Assembly (NCBI GenBank): GCA_023053575.1
Contig: JAKZAP010000007.1
Location: 15,529,508-15,593,507, forward strand
Length of the DNA stretch: 64,000 bases
Direction of reading: 5' to 3'
Source: Branchinecta lynchi
Taxonomy: Eukaryota > Arthropoda > Branchiopoda > Anostraca > Branchinectidae
Shown here: positions 9,681 to 21,313 of the stretch, piece after piece
How the letters are laid out: each line of letters starts with the position of its first letter
How positions within the stretch are numbered: position 1 is the stretch's first letter
Translations under genes and position numbers: made by a program
Notes under the pieces: model-generated
What the model saw: the letters and a program-made list of their open reading frames with translations, nothing else
Databases searched by the model: none
Told to the model about the DNA's origin: nothing

Positions 9681-11816
9681 CAACAAGAGCTACGAGCTCA
9701 TACGGCACTTGTTACGAGTAGGCAGTACAAGAAATTAGATGAGAATGTGACAAAATACCCCCGCCATCCAAAAATGCGGTTCGGAAATAGAAGTAGGATA
9801 CTTTGTTTCACTCACTTCTGAGCAGTTCCGGCATCGTCTCGATTATCGTCTCGATTATCAAATGCACATGACTGTTCAAACCTCCAAGTTTCAGCCTAAT
9901 AAATCCACTCGTTTGATCAATAGACGTGCTACAATATTTCCGGTACTCCCTCCATCTCCCCCTACCGTGGCCGAATCTGGTTCGGACTAATAAAATGGAT
10001 CATCTAAAGTATCTTCTTTTATACCACCTATCAAGTTTCGGTCGAATCTGAGCATTTTTGGAAAATTCTGGTACCCCCCCACCCACCAACATTGTCGGAT
10101 CCGGATCCTGGCCCAAAATATGTCATCTAAGGTATATGCTCTCTCTACATTCTATGTTTCATTTAAACTGATGCACTCGTTTGACCCCTATGCGAGCCTC
10201 AAAGTTTCTGGCAAGCTCCCTCCGTGGCCGAACAGGACTAGAAAACATAAACGTCATATCTCTTAATTCCCTCTTCCTGTCCGTCAAGTGTTACTGAAAT
10301 TGGAGCATAGCCTATCTGCAAGTTTCCAGTACCCCCCCCCCCGCCCTACCCTAGGCCGCATAGACTCGGCACTGTCGAACATCTCATTCGGTCCATTCAT
10401 TTGGTTTTTGTGCATGTCAAAAGTCCCTGTCCCCCCCCCCAATTCCCCCAACCGTGGTTGCATATAGTTCGAATGCATCTTTTACATGTCGAGGCCATCA
10501 ATTCTTATCACCCATTTGTTTGACCTTAGTTGGTCGCATCCTAGTTTAAATAAATAACTCAATTAAGTCGGGTCGCTAATATGCCTGCAAAGTTCTGTTG
10601 TCTTAGTACATCCGGAACTATTCTAACTCCCGACTACCAGTATTCCAGGAAACCCCCTCTAACCCCCCCACAGAGCCCCGAAACCATCTGGCTCCGTCAA
10701 TTTCGGATCTAGGCCTAATGCTTGTTCTCTCCATTAAATTACGTCCCAATCCCTCTGCTTTAAGCATTTCTTGAGTCCCCCCCCCCTCCCCCAGAGGTAT
10801 CGGACCCGACCCGGACTTGACACTGAACATCCGAGGCGATAGCTCATTCCACCAGACAAGTTTCATTCAAATCCGATCACCCGTTCAAAAGTTGTGCACG
10901 CCACTAGATTCAGAACTCCCCATCCATCCACTCCCCCACGATGGCCGGATCGGGGAAATGGCTGTTCTCAAGTGAACCTGTTCGGGTCCCTGACATACCT
11001 GCTAAGTTTCATCACCCTAGCGCATCAGGAAGTATGCCGAACCCCCATCGGATCCAGTCCAGATTTATAGTGGGACGTCTGAGACGCGAGGCATCCTAAA
11101 TATCAAATTTCATCAAGATCCGATCACTCGTTCGCAAGATAAAATACCTCAAATTTTGGCTTCCCCCTCCCTCCACTCCCCCTCCCAGATGGTCGGATAG
11201 AGGAAATAACTATTTCCTATTTAATCTGGTTGGGTCCCTGACATGCCTGCCAATTTTCAGCGTCCCAGCACATCAGGAAGCACCAAACTCGCGGGATCAC
11301 TAGAAATTTGGACTTCTCCCCCCCAACTCCCCCAAAATGAGCGGATCCGTTCCGGTTATATCCGTCACATATCTAGGACTTGTGCTTGTTCTTTCCACCA
11401 AGTTTCATCCGGATCTCTCCACTCTAAGTGTTTTCCAAGAATTCCGGTTTCCCCCTCCAACTCCCCCCAATGTCACTGGATCCGGTCTGGAATTAAAATG
11501 GAGCGTCTGAGACAGGAGGTCCTTCCATATATCAAGTTTCATTAAGATCTGATTATCCGTTCGTAAGCTAAAAATATTTAAGTTTTCCTAATTTTTCCGG
11601 ATTCCCCCTCCCTCCACTCCCCTCCAGATGGTCGGATCAGGGAAGCAACTATTTCTTATTTAATCTGGTCCAGTCCCTGATATGCCTGCCAAGTTTCATC
11701 GTCCTAGCTTATCTGTAAGTGCCCGAACTAGCAAAACCAGGACAGACAGACCGCCTGACGGACAGAAATTACAATCGCTATATGGCACTTGGCAGAAGGG
11801 CAAGTGCCATAAAAAA
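9681..11816 (+). repeat. Family A element A2 (plus orientation)
   Basis: Starts CAACAAGAGCTACGAGCTCA (near 9681) and ends with a GACAGACAGACCG run, ATCGCTATATGGCACTTG and the CAAGTGCCATAAAAA hairpin arm (11777-11816). It is homologous along its length to A1 in inverted orientation, with the same order of degenerate units and poly-C tracts. No transposase, reverse transcriptase or Rep-like frame is present. Confidence 0.82.
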
Positions 11817-11909
11817 TCAAGAAGACATCCAAACTTTCTGAAAGCACGCACTGTCAACAAGCTCATATCCAAAAATCAAAAGGGGGAAAATACGCCATTG
11901 GCATTGTCA

Positions 11910-12606
11910 GTCTAGTACACTAGCCCCTTTTCAGGCACGGTGCTCAAACGTCTAGCACCATGCCTGGGTGCTAGACGTTCAAGCACTGTACCTTGGATTT
12001 CATGTATGGTGCATGGATTTCAGTATACAGTGCATACACCAAAAACATATTTTCTGTTGTAACAACTGAGCACCAGCTCGGACAGGGCTGAAATTACTAC
12101 CATGAATTAGAGAAATCAAAGACAATCCTTTATATATTTTTCACAACAAAAACAAAAGGGCTCGGCTGATGACAGATGTGAAAAACCTCATTTCCTTTTC
12201 TACATAGTCAAGGGTTTTGCATGCAAAGTGTCCTGTACCTCAGCATTTTCTACCTAGCAGCCAACCAGAATATTGGCTCTTGGGGAATAGATAGGGAAAA
12301 TACACGGAAAATCGATAGGGTGCTGTTAGGTTTTTCATCTCCATCATCATTAGAGCCCTTTTGTTTTTGTTGTGAAAAATATATAAAGGATTGTCTTTGA
12401 TTTCTCTAATTTATAGTAGTAATTTCAGCCCTGTCCGAGCTGGTGCTCAGTTATGATGACAGAAACTGTGTTTTTCCTGTATGCACTGTATACTGAAATC
12501 CAAGCACCATACATGAAATCCAAGGTACAGTGCTTGAACGTCTAGCACCCAGGCATGGTGCTAGACGTTTGAGCACCGTGCCTGAAAAGGGGCTAGTGTA
12601 ATAGAC
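11910..12606. mobile_element. Foldback element with ~250-bp inverted arms and 11-bp direct repeats
   Basis: The left arm (GTCTAGTACACTAGCCCC from 11910) and the right arm (ending GGGGCTAGTGTAATAGAC at 12606) are near-perfect reverse complements for about 250 bases, separated by a ~190-base centre. TGGCATTGTCA flanks both sides (11899-11909 and 12607-12617) as an apparent target duplication. Short internal palindromes (GTCTAGCACC..GGTGCTAGAC) lie in each arm. It is non-coding. Confidence 0.85.
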
Positions 12607-12617
12607 TGGCATTGTCA

Positions 12618-13528
12618 GTTGCTCACACATGGGCAACTCCATCGTTAACCAAGCCTTCTCCTTTGAACAGTTTGTGTGCACGGCTCCAAAGACCACGCGT
12701 TTCCTACGTAACAAAAAAGGGAAAATTCTCAGTGGGTAGGGTGAATCCCTATATTCACAGCACTTGTTCCTATATTTTGGTATTGTCAAATTCACATGCC
12801 TACCTGCAATGAGGTTGACCCTAGACTACAGTATTTTATCAACTGAAAATAACAAAATTGTTTTAAAATGACCTTTTTGCCCCCTTGTCTTCTAAAAACA
12901 GACAGAAATATTGGGTTTAAAACGGTTTCTGTTACGAAAATGGCCAATACACAGTAATAGGGACAGAAAAATTGACTCTTTCCATGAGCATGGATAAGGT
13001 TTTCGAAAATATGACAGAAAAACGATAATGAAATGGAAACATTCCGATGTAAAGTCGCTCGTTTAATTTTGTCTTAGAAAGTAGGACTCTTGGGCAAAAG
13101 TACATCTAGCGGAAGCACGATAGTTTTAGACAATAACCTCAGATGGCAAATCTATCGACTTGCTTTGCACATACTCTATATGAAGCCAGCGATTCTCAGG
13201 AAGAAGCAGTAAGCGTGTCCGTACCAAAGATTTGTCCATAACGACTCAGATCTTGTGTCGATCAATCACCGCGATGTTTGGGACCAGCTGTGACACCACT
13301 TCTGCCTTTATTTGTTAAGCCCGATAGTAGTCTAATCAGGTTTAATCAGCCGGAAGCAATTGTACTTCTACTTACCTGTGAAGTTTCGGCGTTGGTCGAC
13401 TGAAATCCAAGCGTGAGCAATCTGCAATACGTCGGGTGCAACTATGAAACCTTACGATACAACTAGCAATTACAATAGGGGTTTTGATTAAAGGTGTCAA
13501 TACTCTAAATGACCGAGTCCAAAACACC
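12618..13528. other. Spacer with a dispersed-repeat fragment
   Basis: Bases 12618-12800 contain open sequence on both strands that may once have been continuous with 11820-11898 before the foldback insertion; no family is recognised. Bases 13185-13320 (CCAGCGATTCTCAGGAAGAA and following) recur at 58445-58570, so they belong to a dispersed repeat. Confidence 0.45.
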
Positions 13529-14674
13529 CCAGTGAACCTCGGGAAGAACGAGAACGTCACTTGAACCATGATTTATATCCTGTGTCAATCAATCGCCGTG
13601 CTCGTTGGGAAGAGCTGTGATGACGCTTCCTGCTCTTCCGCTAGGTACATAGCGATTCTTCATCGGCGCGGAGAGTTAGTCACCAAAAGTATTCGGATGC
13701 ATTATCGCATTATCAATGCTCTAAAGAGGCCTCGGTACGACCACGAGACCATCTAATCGCGCGATTCGGAAAGTAAACTGCTGGACCCTGTCGAAGTAGC
13801 TCTCGACACTGTATTACACATGCCCGACACAACATACTGTGCGAACGACAAGTAAAACAAGACCAAAGGTTTCGATCGGATCCCAAACAAGAGCTGTAAG
13901 CTCTTATGGCACTTTCATGCGTTAAGATTTTTTGATTGATCAAAAGCAAGTTTCGACTTTACGGTTGAGATGCGCACTCTAAGGGAGCTGGAACTTCATT
14001 TGTAAGCAAAACCCTTGAGGCAAAAATACTATTAGGCTGATGGGCATCATGAAAATGCATATATTGCTTGAAAGATTTTTTTTTACTTTGCGGTCAAGAT
14101 TGGTACTTTAAGGAATAATTGGATTTGGGAAGTAGCAACTTCTAAGCAAATGTTGTCGAATCTCCAATATTCCAGCGAAGTTTCATCGTCCTAGCACATC
14201 TGGAAGTACCTTAACTCGCGATCACCGGAATCCCAGACCTGCCCCCCTCCACTCCACCCACAATACCCGGAGCCAATCCGGTTCTGTAAATGATTAATCC
14301 AGAGCATCTGTTTGTCATTCCCACGAAGTTCGATCCAGATCACACCAGACTAAGCGGGTCCAGTATTCTCCCCCCCCCCCCAATAATTGTCGGATTCGGT
14401 CCGGAAATGAAAAAGATCACCAGAGACAAATGTCCAATGTTCAATTGTTATATTTCACTCGAATCCGATCACCCGTTCCAAAGTTACGCATGATTCAAAT
14501 TCCGGATTCCCCTCCCTCGACCCCCCCCCAAGATTATCATATCGAGGATTTTGTTTTATTCCAAGTCAGTTTGACCGGGTCCCTGATATGCCTGCCAAGT
14601 TTCGTCGTGAAAATCCCCCAAAAACGGGATTCCGGGCAACCCTCTCCCCCCCCCCCCCCTCAAGTGTCCGGATC
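13529..14674 (+). repeat. Tandem segmental duplication, left copy
   Basis: About 1146 bases, nearly identical to the next segment (for example ATGATTTATATCCTGTGTC at 13568 and 14714, and ATGATTAATCCAGAGCATCT at 14290 and 15435). It contains the family B terminal phrase GACCAAAGGTTTCGATCGG near 13860 and a truncated family A 5' end (AACAAGAGCTGTAAGCTCTT) at 13888. The identical 62-codon frames in both copies are part of the repeat. Confidence 0.9.
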
Positions 14675-15819
14675 CCAGTGAACCTCGGGAAGAACGAGAA
14701 CGTCACTTGAACCATGATTTATATCCTGTGTCAATCAATTGCCGTGCTCGTTGGGAAGAGCTGTGATGACGCTTCCTGCTCTTCCGCTAGGTACATAGCG
14801 ATTCTTCATCGGCGCGGAGAGTTAGTCATCAAAAGTATTCGGATGCATTATCGCATTATCAATGCCCTAAAGAGGCCTCGGTACGACCACCAGACCATCT
14901 AATCGCGCGATTTGGAAAGTAAACTGCTGGGCCCTGTCGAAGTAGCTCTCGACACTGTATTACACAGCCCGACACAACATACTGTGCGAACGACAAGTAA
15001 AACAAGACCAAAGGTTTCGATCGGATCCCAAACAAGAGCTGTAAGCTCTTATGGCACTTGCATGCGTTAAGATTTTTTGATTGATCAAAAGCAAGTTTCG
15101 ACTTTACGGTTGAGATGCGCACTCTAAGGGAGCTGGAACTTCATTTGTAAGCAAAACCCCTGAGGCAAAAATACTATTAGGCTGATGGGCATCATCAAAA
15201 TGCATATATTGCTTGAAAGATTTTTTTTTACTATGCGGTCAAGATTGGTACTTTAAGGAATAATTGGATTTGGGAAGTAGCAACTTCTAAGCAAATGTTG
15301 TCGAATCTCCAATATTCCAGCGAAGTTTCATCGTCCTAGCACATCTGGAAGTACCTTAACTCGCGATCACCGGAATCCCAGACCTGCCCCCCTCCACTCC
15401 ACCCACAATACCCGGAGCCAATCCGGTTCTGTAAATGATTAATCCAGAGCATCTGTTTGTCATTCCCACGAAGTTCGATCCAGATCACACCAGACTAAGC
15501 GGGTCCAGTATTCCCCCCCCCCCCCCAAATAATTGTCGGATTCGGTCCGGAAATGAAAAAGATCACCAGAGACAAATGTCCAATGTTCAATTGTTATATT
15601 TCACTCGAATCCGATCACCCGTTCCAAAGTTACGCATGATTCAAATTCCCGATTCCCCTCCCTCGACCCCCCCCCAAGATTATCATATCGAGGATTTTTT
15701 TTTATTCCAAGTCAGTTTGACCGGGTCCCTGATATGCCTGCCAAGTTTCGTCGTGAAAATCCCCCAAAAACGGGATTCCGGGCAACCCTCTCCCCCCCCC
15801 CTCAAGTGTCCGGATCCAG
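14675..15819 (+). repeat. Tandem segmental duplication, right copy
   Basis: Direct copy of 13529-14674 with only scattered substitutions and changes in poly-C length. The junction GGATCC|CAGTGAACC at ~14674 creates a fusion of the family A interior to the start of the unit. Beyond 15819 only the right copy continues into the rest of the family A element. Confidence 0.9.
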
Positions 15820-16567
15820 TCAAATTGTGTAAAAGATTTACATGGAGCAGATGTGTCTTCCTCCCAGCAAGTTTCACTACGATACCTCATTCTAACCGTT
15901 TCTCGAGATTTCCGGTTCTCCCCCCCCCCCAACTCCCCCACGGTGCCCGTACCCAATCCGATTCAGTAAATGATTTACCTAGAGCATCTGTTTGTTCTTT
16001 CCAAAAAGTTCCATCCCGATCTCTCCATTCTAAGCAGATCACGTATTTCCCCCCCCCCCCCAATAGTTGTCGGATCCGGTCCGGATATGAAAGAGATCAC
16101 CGGAGAAATGTCCTCTGTTCAATTCCTAAATTTCACTCGAATCCGATCACCCGTTCGAAAGTTACGCATGACTGAAAATTCCGGGTTCCCCTCCCTCTAC
16201 TCCCCCCACCATTATCAGATTGTTTGTTTCTGGTTTGATCGGGTCCCTGATATGCCTGCCAAGTTTCATTGTCCTAGCACATCTGGAAGTACCCTAACTC
16301 GAAAAAGTGTGACAAAATGCACTAAATTTTCAAGTTTCCAGCGCCCTCCACTCCCCCGCATATGGTCGGATCGGGAAACTGAATATTTCCAGGTTAGTTT
16401 GGTTGGGTCCCTGATACGCCTGCCAAGTTTCATTGTCCTAACACATCTAGAAGTACCCTAACTCGAAAAACTGTGACAAAAAACTCGGACCGACAGACAG
16501 ACCGACGGACCGACAGACGGAATTGTGATCGGTATATGGCACTTGAGCCAGAGGCTGCAAGTGCCAT
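15031..16567 (+). repeat. Family A element A4
   Basis: Begins at the GAGCTGTAAGCTCTTATGGC end and closes with GACCGACAGACGG, then ATATGGCACTTG-(loop)-CAAGTGCCATAAAA at 16535-16567. The 246-codon frame at 15435-16175 is Pro/Ser-rich and arises from poly-C and repeated units; it is not considered a gene. The 5' part is shared with the tandem duplication. Confidence 0.75.
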
Positions 16568-16677
16568 AAAAATCCAAAATTTGATTCCAACGGTTGGGTC
16601 ATGTCTTCGCCATTCAGTCTTCGCCATTCAGTCTTCGTCAGATTCCTTGAATATTTTTACTGTTAAAATAAAGTTCA

Positions 16678-17431
16678 ACAAGAGCTACGAGCTCATATGG
16701 CACTTGTTACGAGTAGGCACGGCTCGCTTATGTCAATGATGTATCTAGTGTTTGCTAGGTGTCTTCCCACCAAGTTTCATCTCCATCCCTCCACTCATAG
16801 CGTTTCCGAAGATTTCCGGTTGCCCCCTCCAGCTCCCCCCAAAAGTCACCGGATCCGGTCCGGATTTTAAGTGGGTCGTCTGAGGCATGAGGTCTTTCCA
16901 AATATCAAGTTCCATCGAGATCCGATCACCCGTTCAAAAGTTATAAATACCTCAAGATTCCGGATTCCCCCTCCCTCCACACCCCCCACAGTGCCCGAAT
17001 CGGCTCGGTCATGTCAATGATGTATCTAGGGTTTTATTAGGTGTCTTCCCACCAAGTTTCATCTCGATCCGTCCACTCATAGCGTTTCCCAAGATTTCCG
17101 GTTGCCCCCTCCAGCCCCCCCCCCAAAGTGACTGGATCCGGTCCGGATTTTAAGTGGGTTGTCTGAGGCATGAGGTCTTTCCAAATATCAAGTTTCATCG
17201 AGATCCGATCACCCGTTCAAAAGTTATAAGTACCTCAAGATTCAGGATTTCCCCTCCCTCCACTCCCCCCACGGTGCTCGGATGGGGGATTTGACTATTT
17301 CCAACTTAATCATTTGGGATCTCTGATACGCCTGCCAAGTTTTATCGTCCTAGCTTATGTGGAAGCGCCCGAACTAGCAAAACCTGGACAGACCGACAGA
17401 CCGACGGACGGACAGAAATTGCGTGCCATAC
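16678..17431 (+). repeat. Family A element A5, with two 281-bp units
   Basis: Starts CAACAAGAGCTACGAGCTCA. Two tandem 281-bp units start at 16724 and 17005 (CTCGGTTATGTCAATGATGT or close variants), followed by the GACCGACAGACCGACGG tail. The 3' hairpin is incomplete: the sequence passes from GAAATTGCGTGCCAT into a family B unit at 17430. The same units form a 7-copy array at 60080-62047. Confidence 0.85.
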
Positions 17432-17735
17432 AAATGTATTCAGCATGTCTCCTTGCCCCGACACCGAACCTCTAATCGATTGTAGAAACAACTTTGAGCT
17501 TCAACCAAATTTCCAGTATCAGCCGAATTCGTGATGGACCATTTCTTTCGTGAAGTTTTTCACCAAGGAAATACAAATGGCCTTGCACCATGAGTGTACC
17601 TCCATTAAACCTCTCGAATCGAGAACTGAGGGGTTTTTAAGTAACAGTTTTCAAAATCCGGTCTTCGATTTTGCGATTTCAAGTGGAGATTAAGTCCCGA
17701 TTTTCAAACACTGGTCCGACCGCCTCCCCATAAGG
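17432..17735. repeat. Family B fragment and unassigned spacer
   Basis: Contains one family B unit (ATTCAGCATGTCTCCTTGCC, 17439 on). The rest to 17735 is not recognised. Confidence 0.5.
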
Positions 17736-18132
17736 CGTATTCTCGCCGTTCCTCGAGGACTCCTCTGGGACCGAACGGAACAGCGAGAATAGAAGGTGTC
17801 ACTCCCCGCGGACTCCGCGGAGAATGCTTCCAAAATGGATTTTGTTCGAAAAAAAAAATTCAGTTGACGAAATTAGTCTGGATCCACTTTATTTTTGGTT
17901 TTGTTTATTCTGATTGTTTTTAATTAATTTTACATTGCACCAACACCATCAAAAATTGATTTCCCTCCGAATCTGAAAGGGAGTCCTTTTTTTATGACGG
18001 TGATGATAACCGGAGCATGGTCCCCCCGTCCGTGGGGACTCGCGAGAATACGGGGAGTGAGTCCCCGGGACAAACAAAAACGCGGGGACTCCTAAAGTGG
18101 AGTCCTCGGTGAACGGCGAGAATACGCCTTAG
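17736..18132. mobile_element. Family D foldback/MITE, copy 1
   Basis: Bounded by TAAGGCGTATTCTCGCC and its reverse complement GGCGAGAATACGCCTTA. Both halves carry GGACTCC/GGAGTCC and CCCCGCGG palindromic phrases. The terminal TA on both sides would suit a TA target site. It has no coding capacity. A second copy is at 62276-62697. Confidence 0.75.
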
Positions 18133-18376
18133 AGATCCCTCGGATATTCTTTCTTTTTACTATATATTATTTTCTTTTAGATAGTCGGACCAATGTTTGA
18201 CTTTGAAATTTACTGAGCGGATTTGATTTTTTTGAAATTTTCAAATGATTGTTTTTTGTAAAAGGATTTAATTGATCTGCGAAATTCAATCTGTATACGA
18301 GAAATCAGAGCGTTTCTTTTCGAAACAAATGGAATTTTTGCAAATGGATTTTAAGTTTCGAAGACGTGATACACTT
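18133..18376. other. AT-rich spacer, nothing recognised
   Basis: No ORF or repeat copy is recognised here. Confidence 0.4.
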
Positions 18377-18521
18377 TTATTCAAATAATGTATAAAACGA
18401 ATACGTCAGCTAAGATGTTTTGGCAGCGGTATTTCGGCCCTTCTTGGCAAGGGTCTCGTCTGAAATATCGCTGCCAAAGCATCTTAGCTGACGAATTCAT
18501 TTTATGCATTATTTGAATATA
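18377..18521. mobile_element. Family E short foldback, copy 1
   Basis: ATTCAAATAATGTATAAAAC..ATACGTCAGCTAAGATG on the left is mirrored on the right. The centre carries TTTCGGCCCTTCTTGGCAAG. The whole ~145 bases folds into one hairpin. Confidence 0.75.
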
Positions 18522-18684
18522 TGTTTCCCAGTCAGCGTAGGCTCAAGGAATGTTTATCTAACGTGACATACCTCTTTTTCCACCCTTTTTTTTCATACCA
18601 ATTTCAAACTATCAAAACCCCATACAAAAACTGTCACACAATCTGATGATAAAAATTCTTTGAGCCTAAGCTGACTTTGAAACA

Positions 18685-18865
18685 TATTCAAACAATGTTT
18701 ACAACGGATACGTCAGCTACGATTGTTCTCAGCGATATTTCGGCCCTTCTTGGCAAGGGTCCTCGTCAGGCTGTCAATCTTCTGGGTCGACGTCGGGGAA
18801 GGAAACAAACCTGTAATTACACAGAATCGTACATGACGTATCCGTTGTAAACATTGTTTGAATAA
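18685..18865. mobile_element. Family E short foldback, copy 2
   Basis: TATTCAAACAATGTTTACAA..GGATACGTCAGCTACG is mirrored by CATGACGTATCCGTTGTAAA..TTTGAATAA at the right, again with the TTTCGGCCCTTCTTGGCAAG core. Related phrases (AAGCTGACTTTGAAA) lie at 18665 and 19150. Confidence 0.75.
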
Positions 18866-19435
18866 ATCTGGTCATTTCAAAGCGCATATCGACCCGTCCC
18901 TAAACATTCTTGAAAAATATTTTTTTAAAGTAAAAACACAGCTGTCGTGACTGGTCACTCTAGCTCAACTTTGATTTCTACGGCACATTTTATACGCCGC
19001 ATTTTATTCTTTGGTGCCCACAAAAACGTATTACTCGCGCTTGCTGCCGAAAATATACTGACTAAAGCATTAAACCGCCACTAAACAAAAACTGCGGTCA
19101 CTCATGCAGCTCAGTTACTAGCAGAAATATATATTTAAATATTCTCTGAGCCCAAGCTGACTTTGAAAAATTGTTTGAATATATATTTATTTACAATTAT
19201 ATCAATAAAACTCAAAAAGTTTCATAAAAGTGTCACTTTAGGGTAAAGTGCCACAATTTGGCCTGAAAGTGTGGAAAGTTTCACAGACTCCAAAAAGTGT
19301 CATAATTAAACCAAAAGTGTCACTTTGGCAACCTTGGTTCACCAGTGAATCCTCGATGAACAACATCCTCGCTTGAACATTATATATCAACCCGTTCGAC
19401 CTTCGATTACACTCCGACGTCACACGGAATAAACA
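18866..19435. other. Spacer without recognised gene
   Basis: AT-rich. Bases 19200-19340 hold repeated AAAGTGTCACTTT/AAAGTGTCAT phrases, a small degenerate tandem. A family E phrase lies near 19150. No exon is supported. Confidence 0.45.
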
Positions 19436-20480
19436 ATACCAAAGGTTTCAATGGAATCCCAAAGTTTTAATATTTGCTCCCGACAATTCGGTCTTGTAGA
19501 TATTCGGTCTTCAAAAGACTTCTCAAACATTTTTACTTTTAACATTTACAAACAGGTTAAGGCCGATGGTAATAACCGGAGAAGACCAAGTTCGTATTTG
19601 ACCGACCAAACCGGATACGCCAGTTGAATTTCAACAAGTTCCGACATATTCAGATATCCGTTTTGCACTGTCAAAATTCAAATATGGATTCAGCATATGG
19701 TTTACCCTATAGCCTACGTCGTATCTCCTTCCTTCCTTACTTTTGCCCAACTTCCGGTTTCGGCCAGATTCCGGACAAACTATTTGTCTGGCAGTCAGCT
19801 AAAGCTCAAAAACGAGTTCAGCATGTCTCATTACCCCTAGTCCCCTGCATCGAACCTCTAATCAACTTTAGATTAAACTTTTACTTTTAAGAAATTTCCG
19901 GTTTCAGCCGGATTCCGAGCGATCTACACGTCCGGTGAGAAAATGATTGTCATACGTAAATTCAGCATGTCTTCTTACCCGCAAATCGAACATCTTATCA
20001 AATTTAAATAACTTTTAACAAATTCTCCGGTTTTGGCCGGATTCCGACGGAACTAATCGTCCAGCGAGAAAATACATTTTATATTCGGACTCAGCACGTC
20101 TCCTTGCCCCTAAATCGATCCTCTAATCAACTTCATATTAAACTTTTACTTTTCACAAATTTTCCGGTTTTCGCCGGATTCCGGGTGAACTATTTGTCCG
20201 GCGAGAAAATAAATTTCATATTCGAATTCACCATGCTTCCTTACCCCTCAGTAAACTATCTCAATAGCTTTCAAAAATTATTTGTTTTGCCCCTTAATTT
20301 GAAACCCCACCCCCACCCTCAAATATAGGGCTACAGAGCCCATCTTTGAACCCAAAGGACCCTCCCACCAAGTTTGGTCAACATATCTCAATCCCTTCGA
20401 GAGTTATCGTCCGGACAGACGGACAACTTTTGCGATGTCATCGGTATCCCTCCACTTCCGTTTTGGTATCCCAAAAATGG
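19436..20480 (+). repeat. Family B repeat, copy B2
   Basis: Starts ACCAAAGGTTTCAATGGAAT and runs through about five ~135-bp units (CCGGTTTCAGCCGGATTCCG and variants at about 19760, 19900, 20030 and 20165) to GAGAGTTATCGTCCGGACAG, GACGGACAAC and TTTTGGTATCCCAAAAA. It is non-coding. Confidence 0.8.
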
Positions 20481-21313
20481 GAACGTGCTTTGGAACCTTG
20501 CACAAAGGAGGTAATTCTGAAGGAAAGGCGTGTCCCCAGGTTTCCACAAGGGCCGTTGAGGACATTCAAGCACACTTTTTGTTTACTACTTTTTACTCTC
20601 TAGAAAAAGGTGAAATTAATCGGTAAGCACTGATCGCTCAATTTAGTCTAGATTTTGTGCCTTCCAATCTGGCTTCGACACGTCACGTGAGTTGCGCGAG
20701 ATCGGTAGGAATTCACCCTGGGAACCTGTTCTATCGGTAACGGAGCTCGCTTGTTTTTTATCCGAAAAGCAAACATACGAAGTAAAAGTAGTTCCAGTTA
20801 CCATGGTAAGGCTACGATATTTGTCGTCTACGAAAATAGCAGGAAAACCCAGCATAATTCCTAGCGCAAAACAAAAGGACGCTTGGTCATCATCTGACAC
20901 GAGAGAGGGCATCTCTCAAAAGGAATGTAGTTAAAGTTTAACTGAAAAGCCTACTTATTTACCTGCATTTTATACCCTGCATTTTTTGGATTCTATTAAG
21001 GGAACTCCGACTCCGTTCCTCGTATTTTGTGGGCAGAATGTTTCCTTGTGTCTAGGTCTTATATGTGGGCCACGCGCCACTCGCTAGGAACTTCAGATTC
21101 ATCATCTGTTACATGTTACGGCGGATGCTTAAAATATTAATGTCATGACCTTTTTCAATGTTTTTTTTCGTGAAACAAAACTCTTAAAATAGTCATGACT
21201 TACAACTTCCTCGTCACAACATATGAATGTGATCTATGTTATCCAATTTTAAAAGTGAAGCACATTTTGAATCGTCCCAGTTCCCTCAAATTACGCTGCG
21301 GCGATGACACTTA
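20481..21313. other. Spacer with overlapping open frames of unknown meaning
   Basis: Both strands are open at 20643-20934 (80-89 codons). The minus frame includes MLGFPAIFVDDKYRSLTMVT and could start at an acceptor-like TTTTGCGCTAG. No family is recognised, codon composition does not favour either strand, and no poly(A) signal or partner exon was found. A gene is possible but not supported. Confidence 0.3.

Noticed and set aside
15435..16175. 246-codon plus-strand open frame, Pro/Ser-rich
   Set aside because: It runs over family A repeat units and poly-C tracts; homologous frames appear in other copies at shifted positions with stops, so it is not a gene.
20643..20934. Both strands open for 80-89 codons
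   Set aside because: Neither frame resembles a known protein and the splice-like sites do not connect to another exon.
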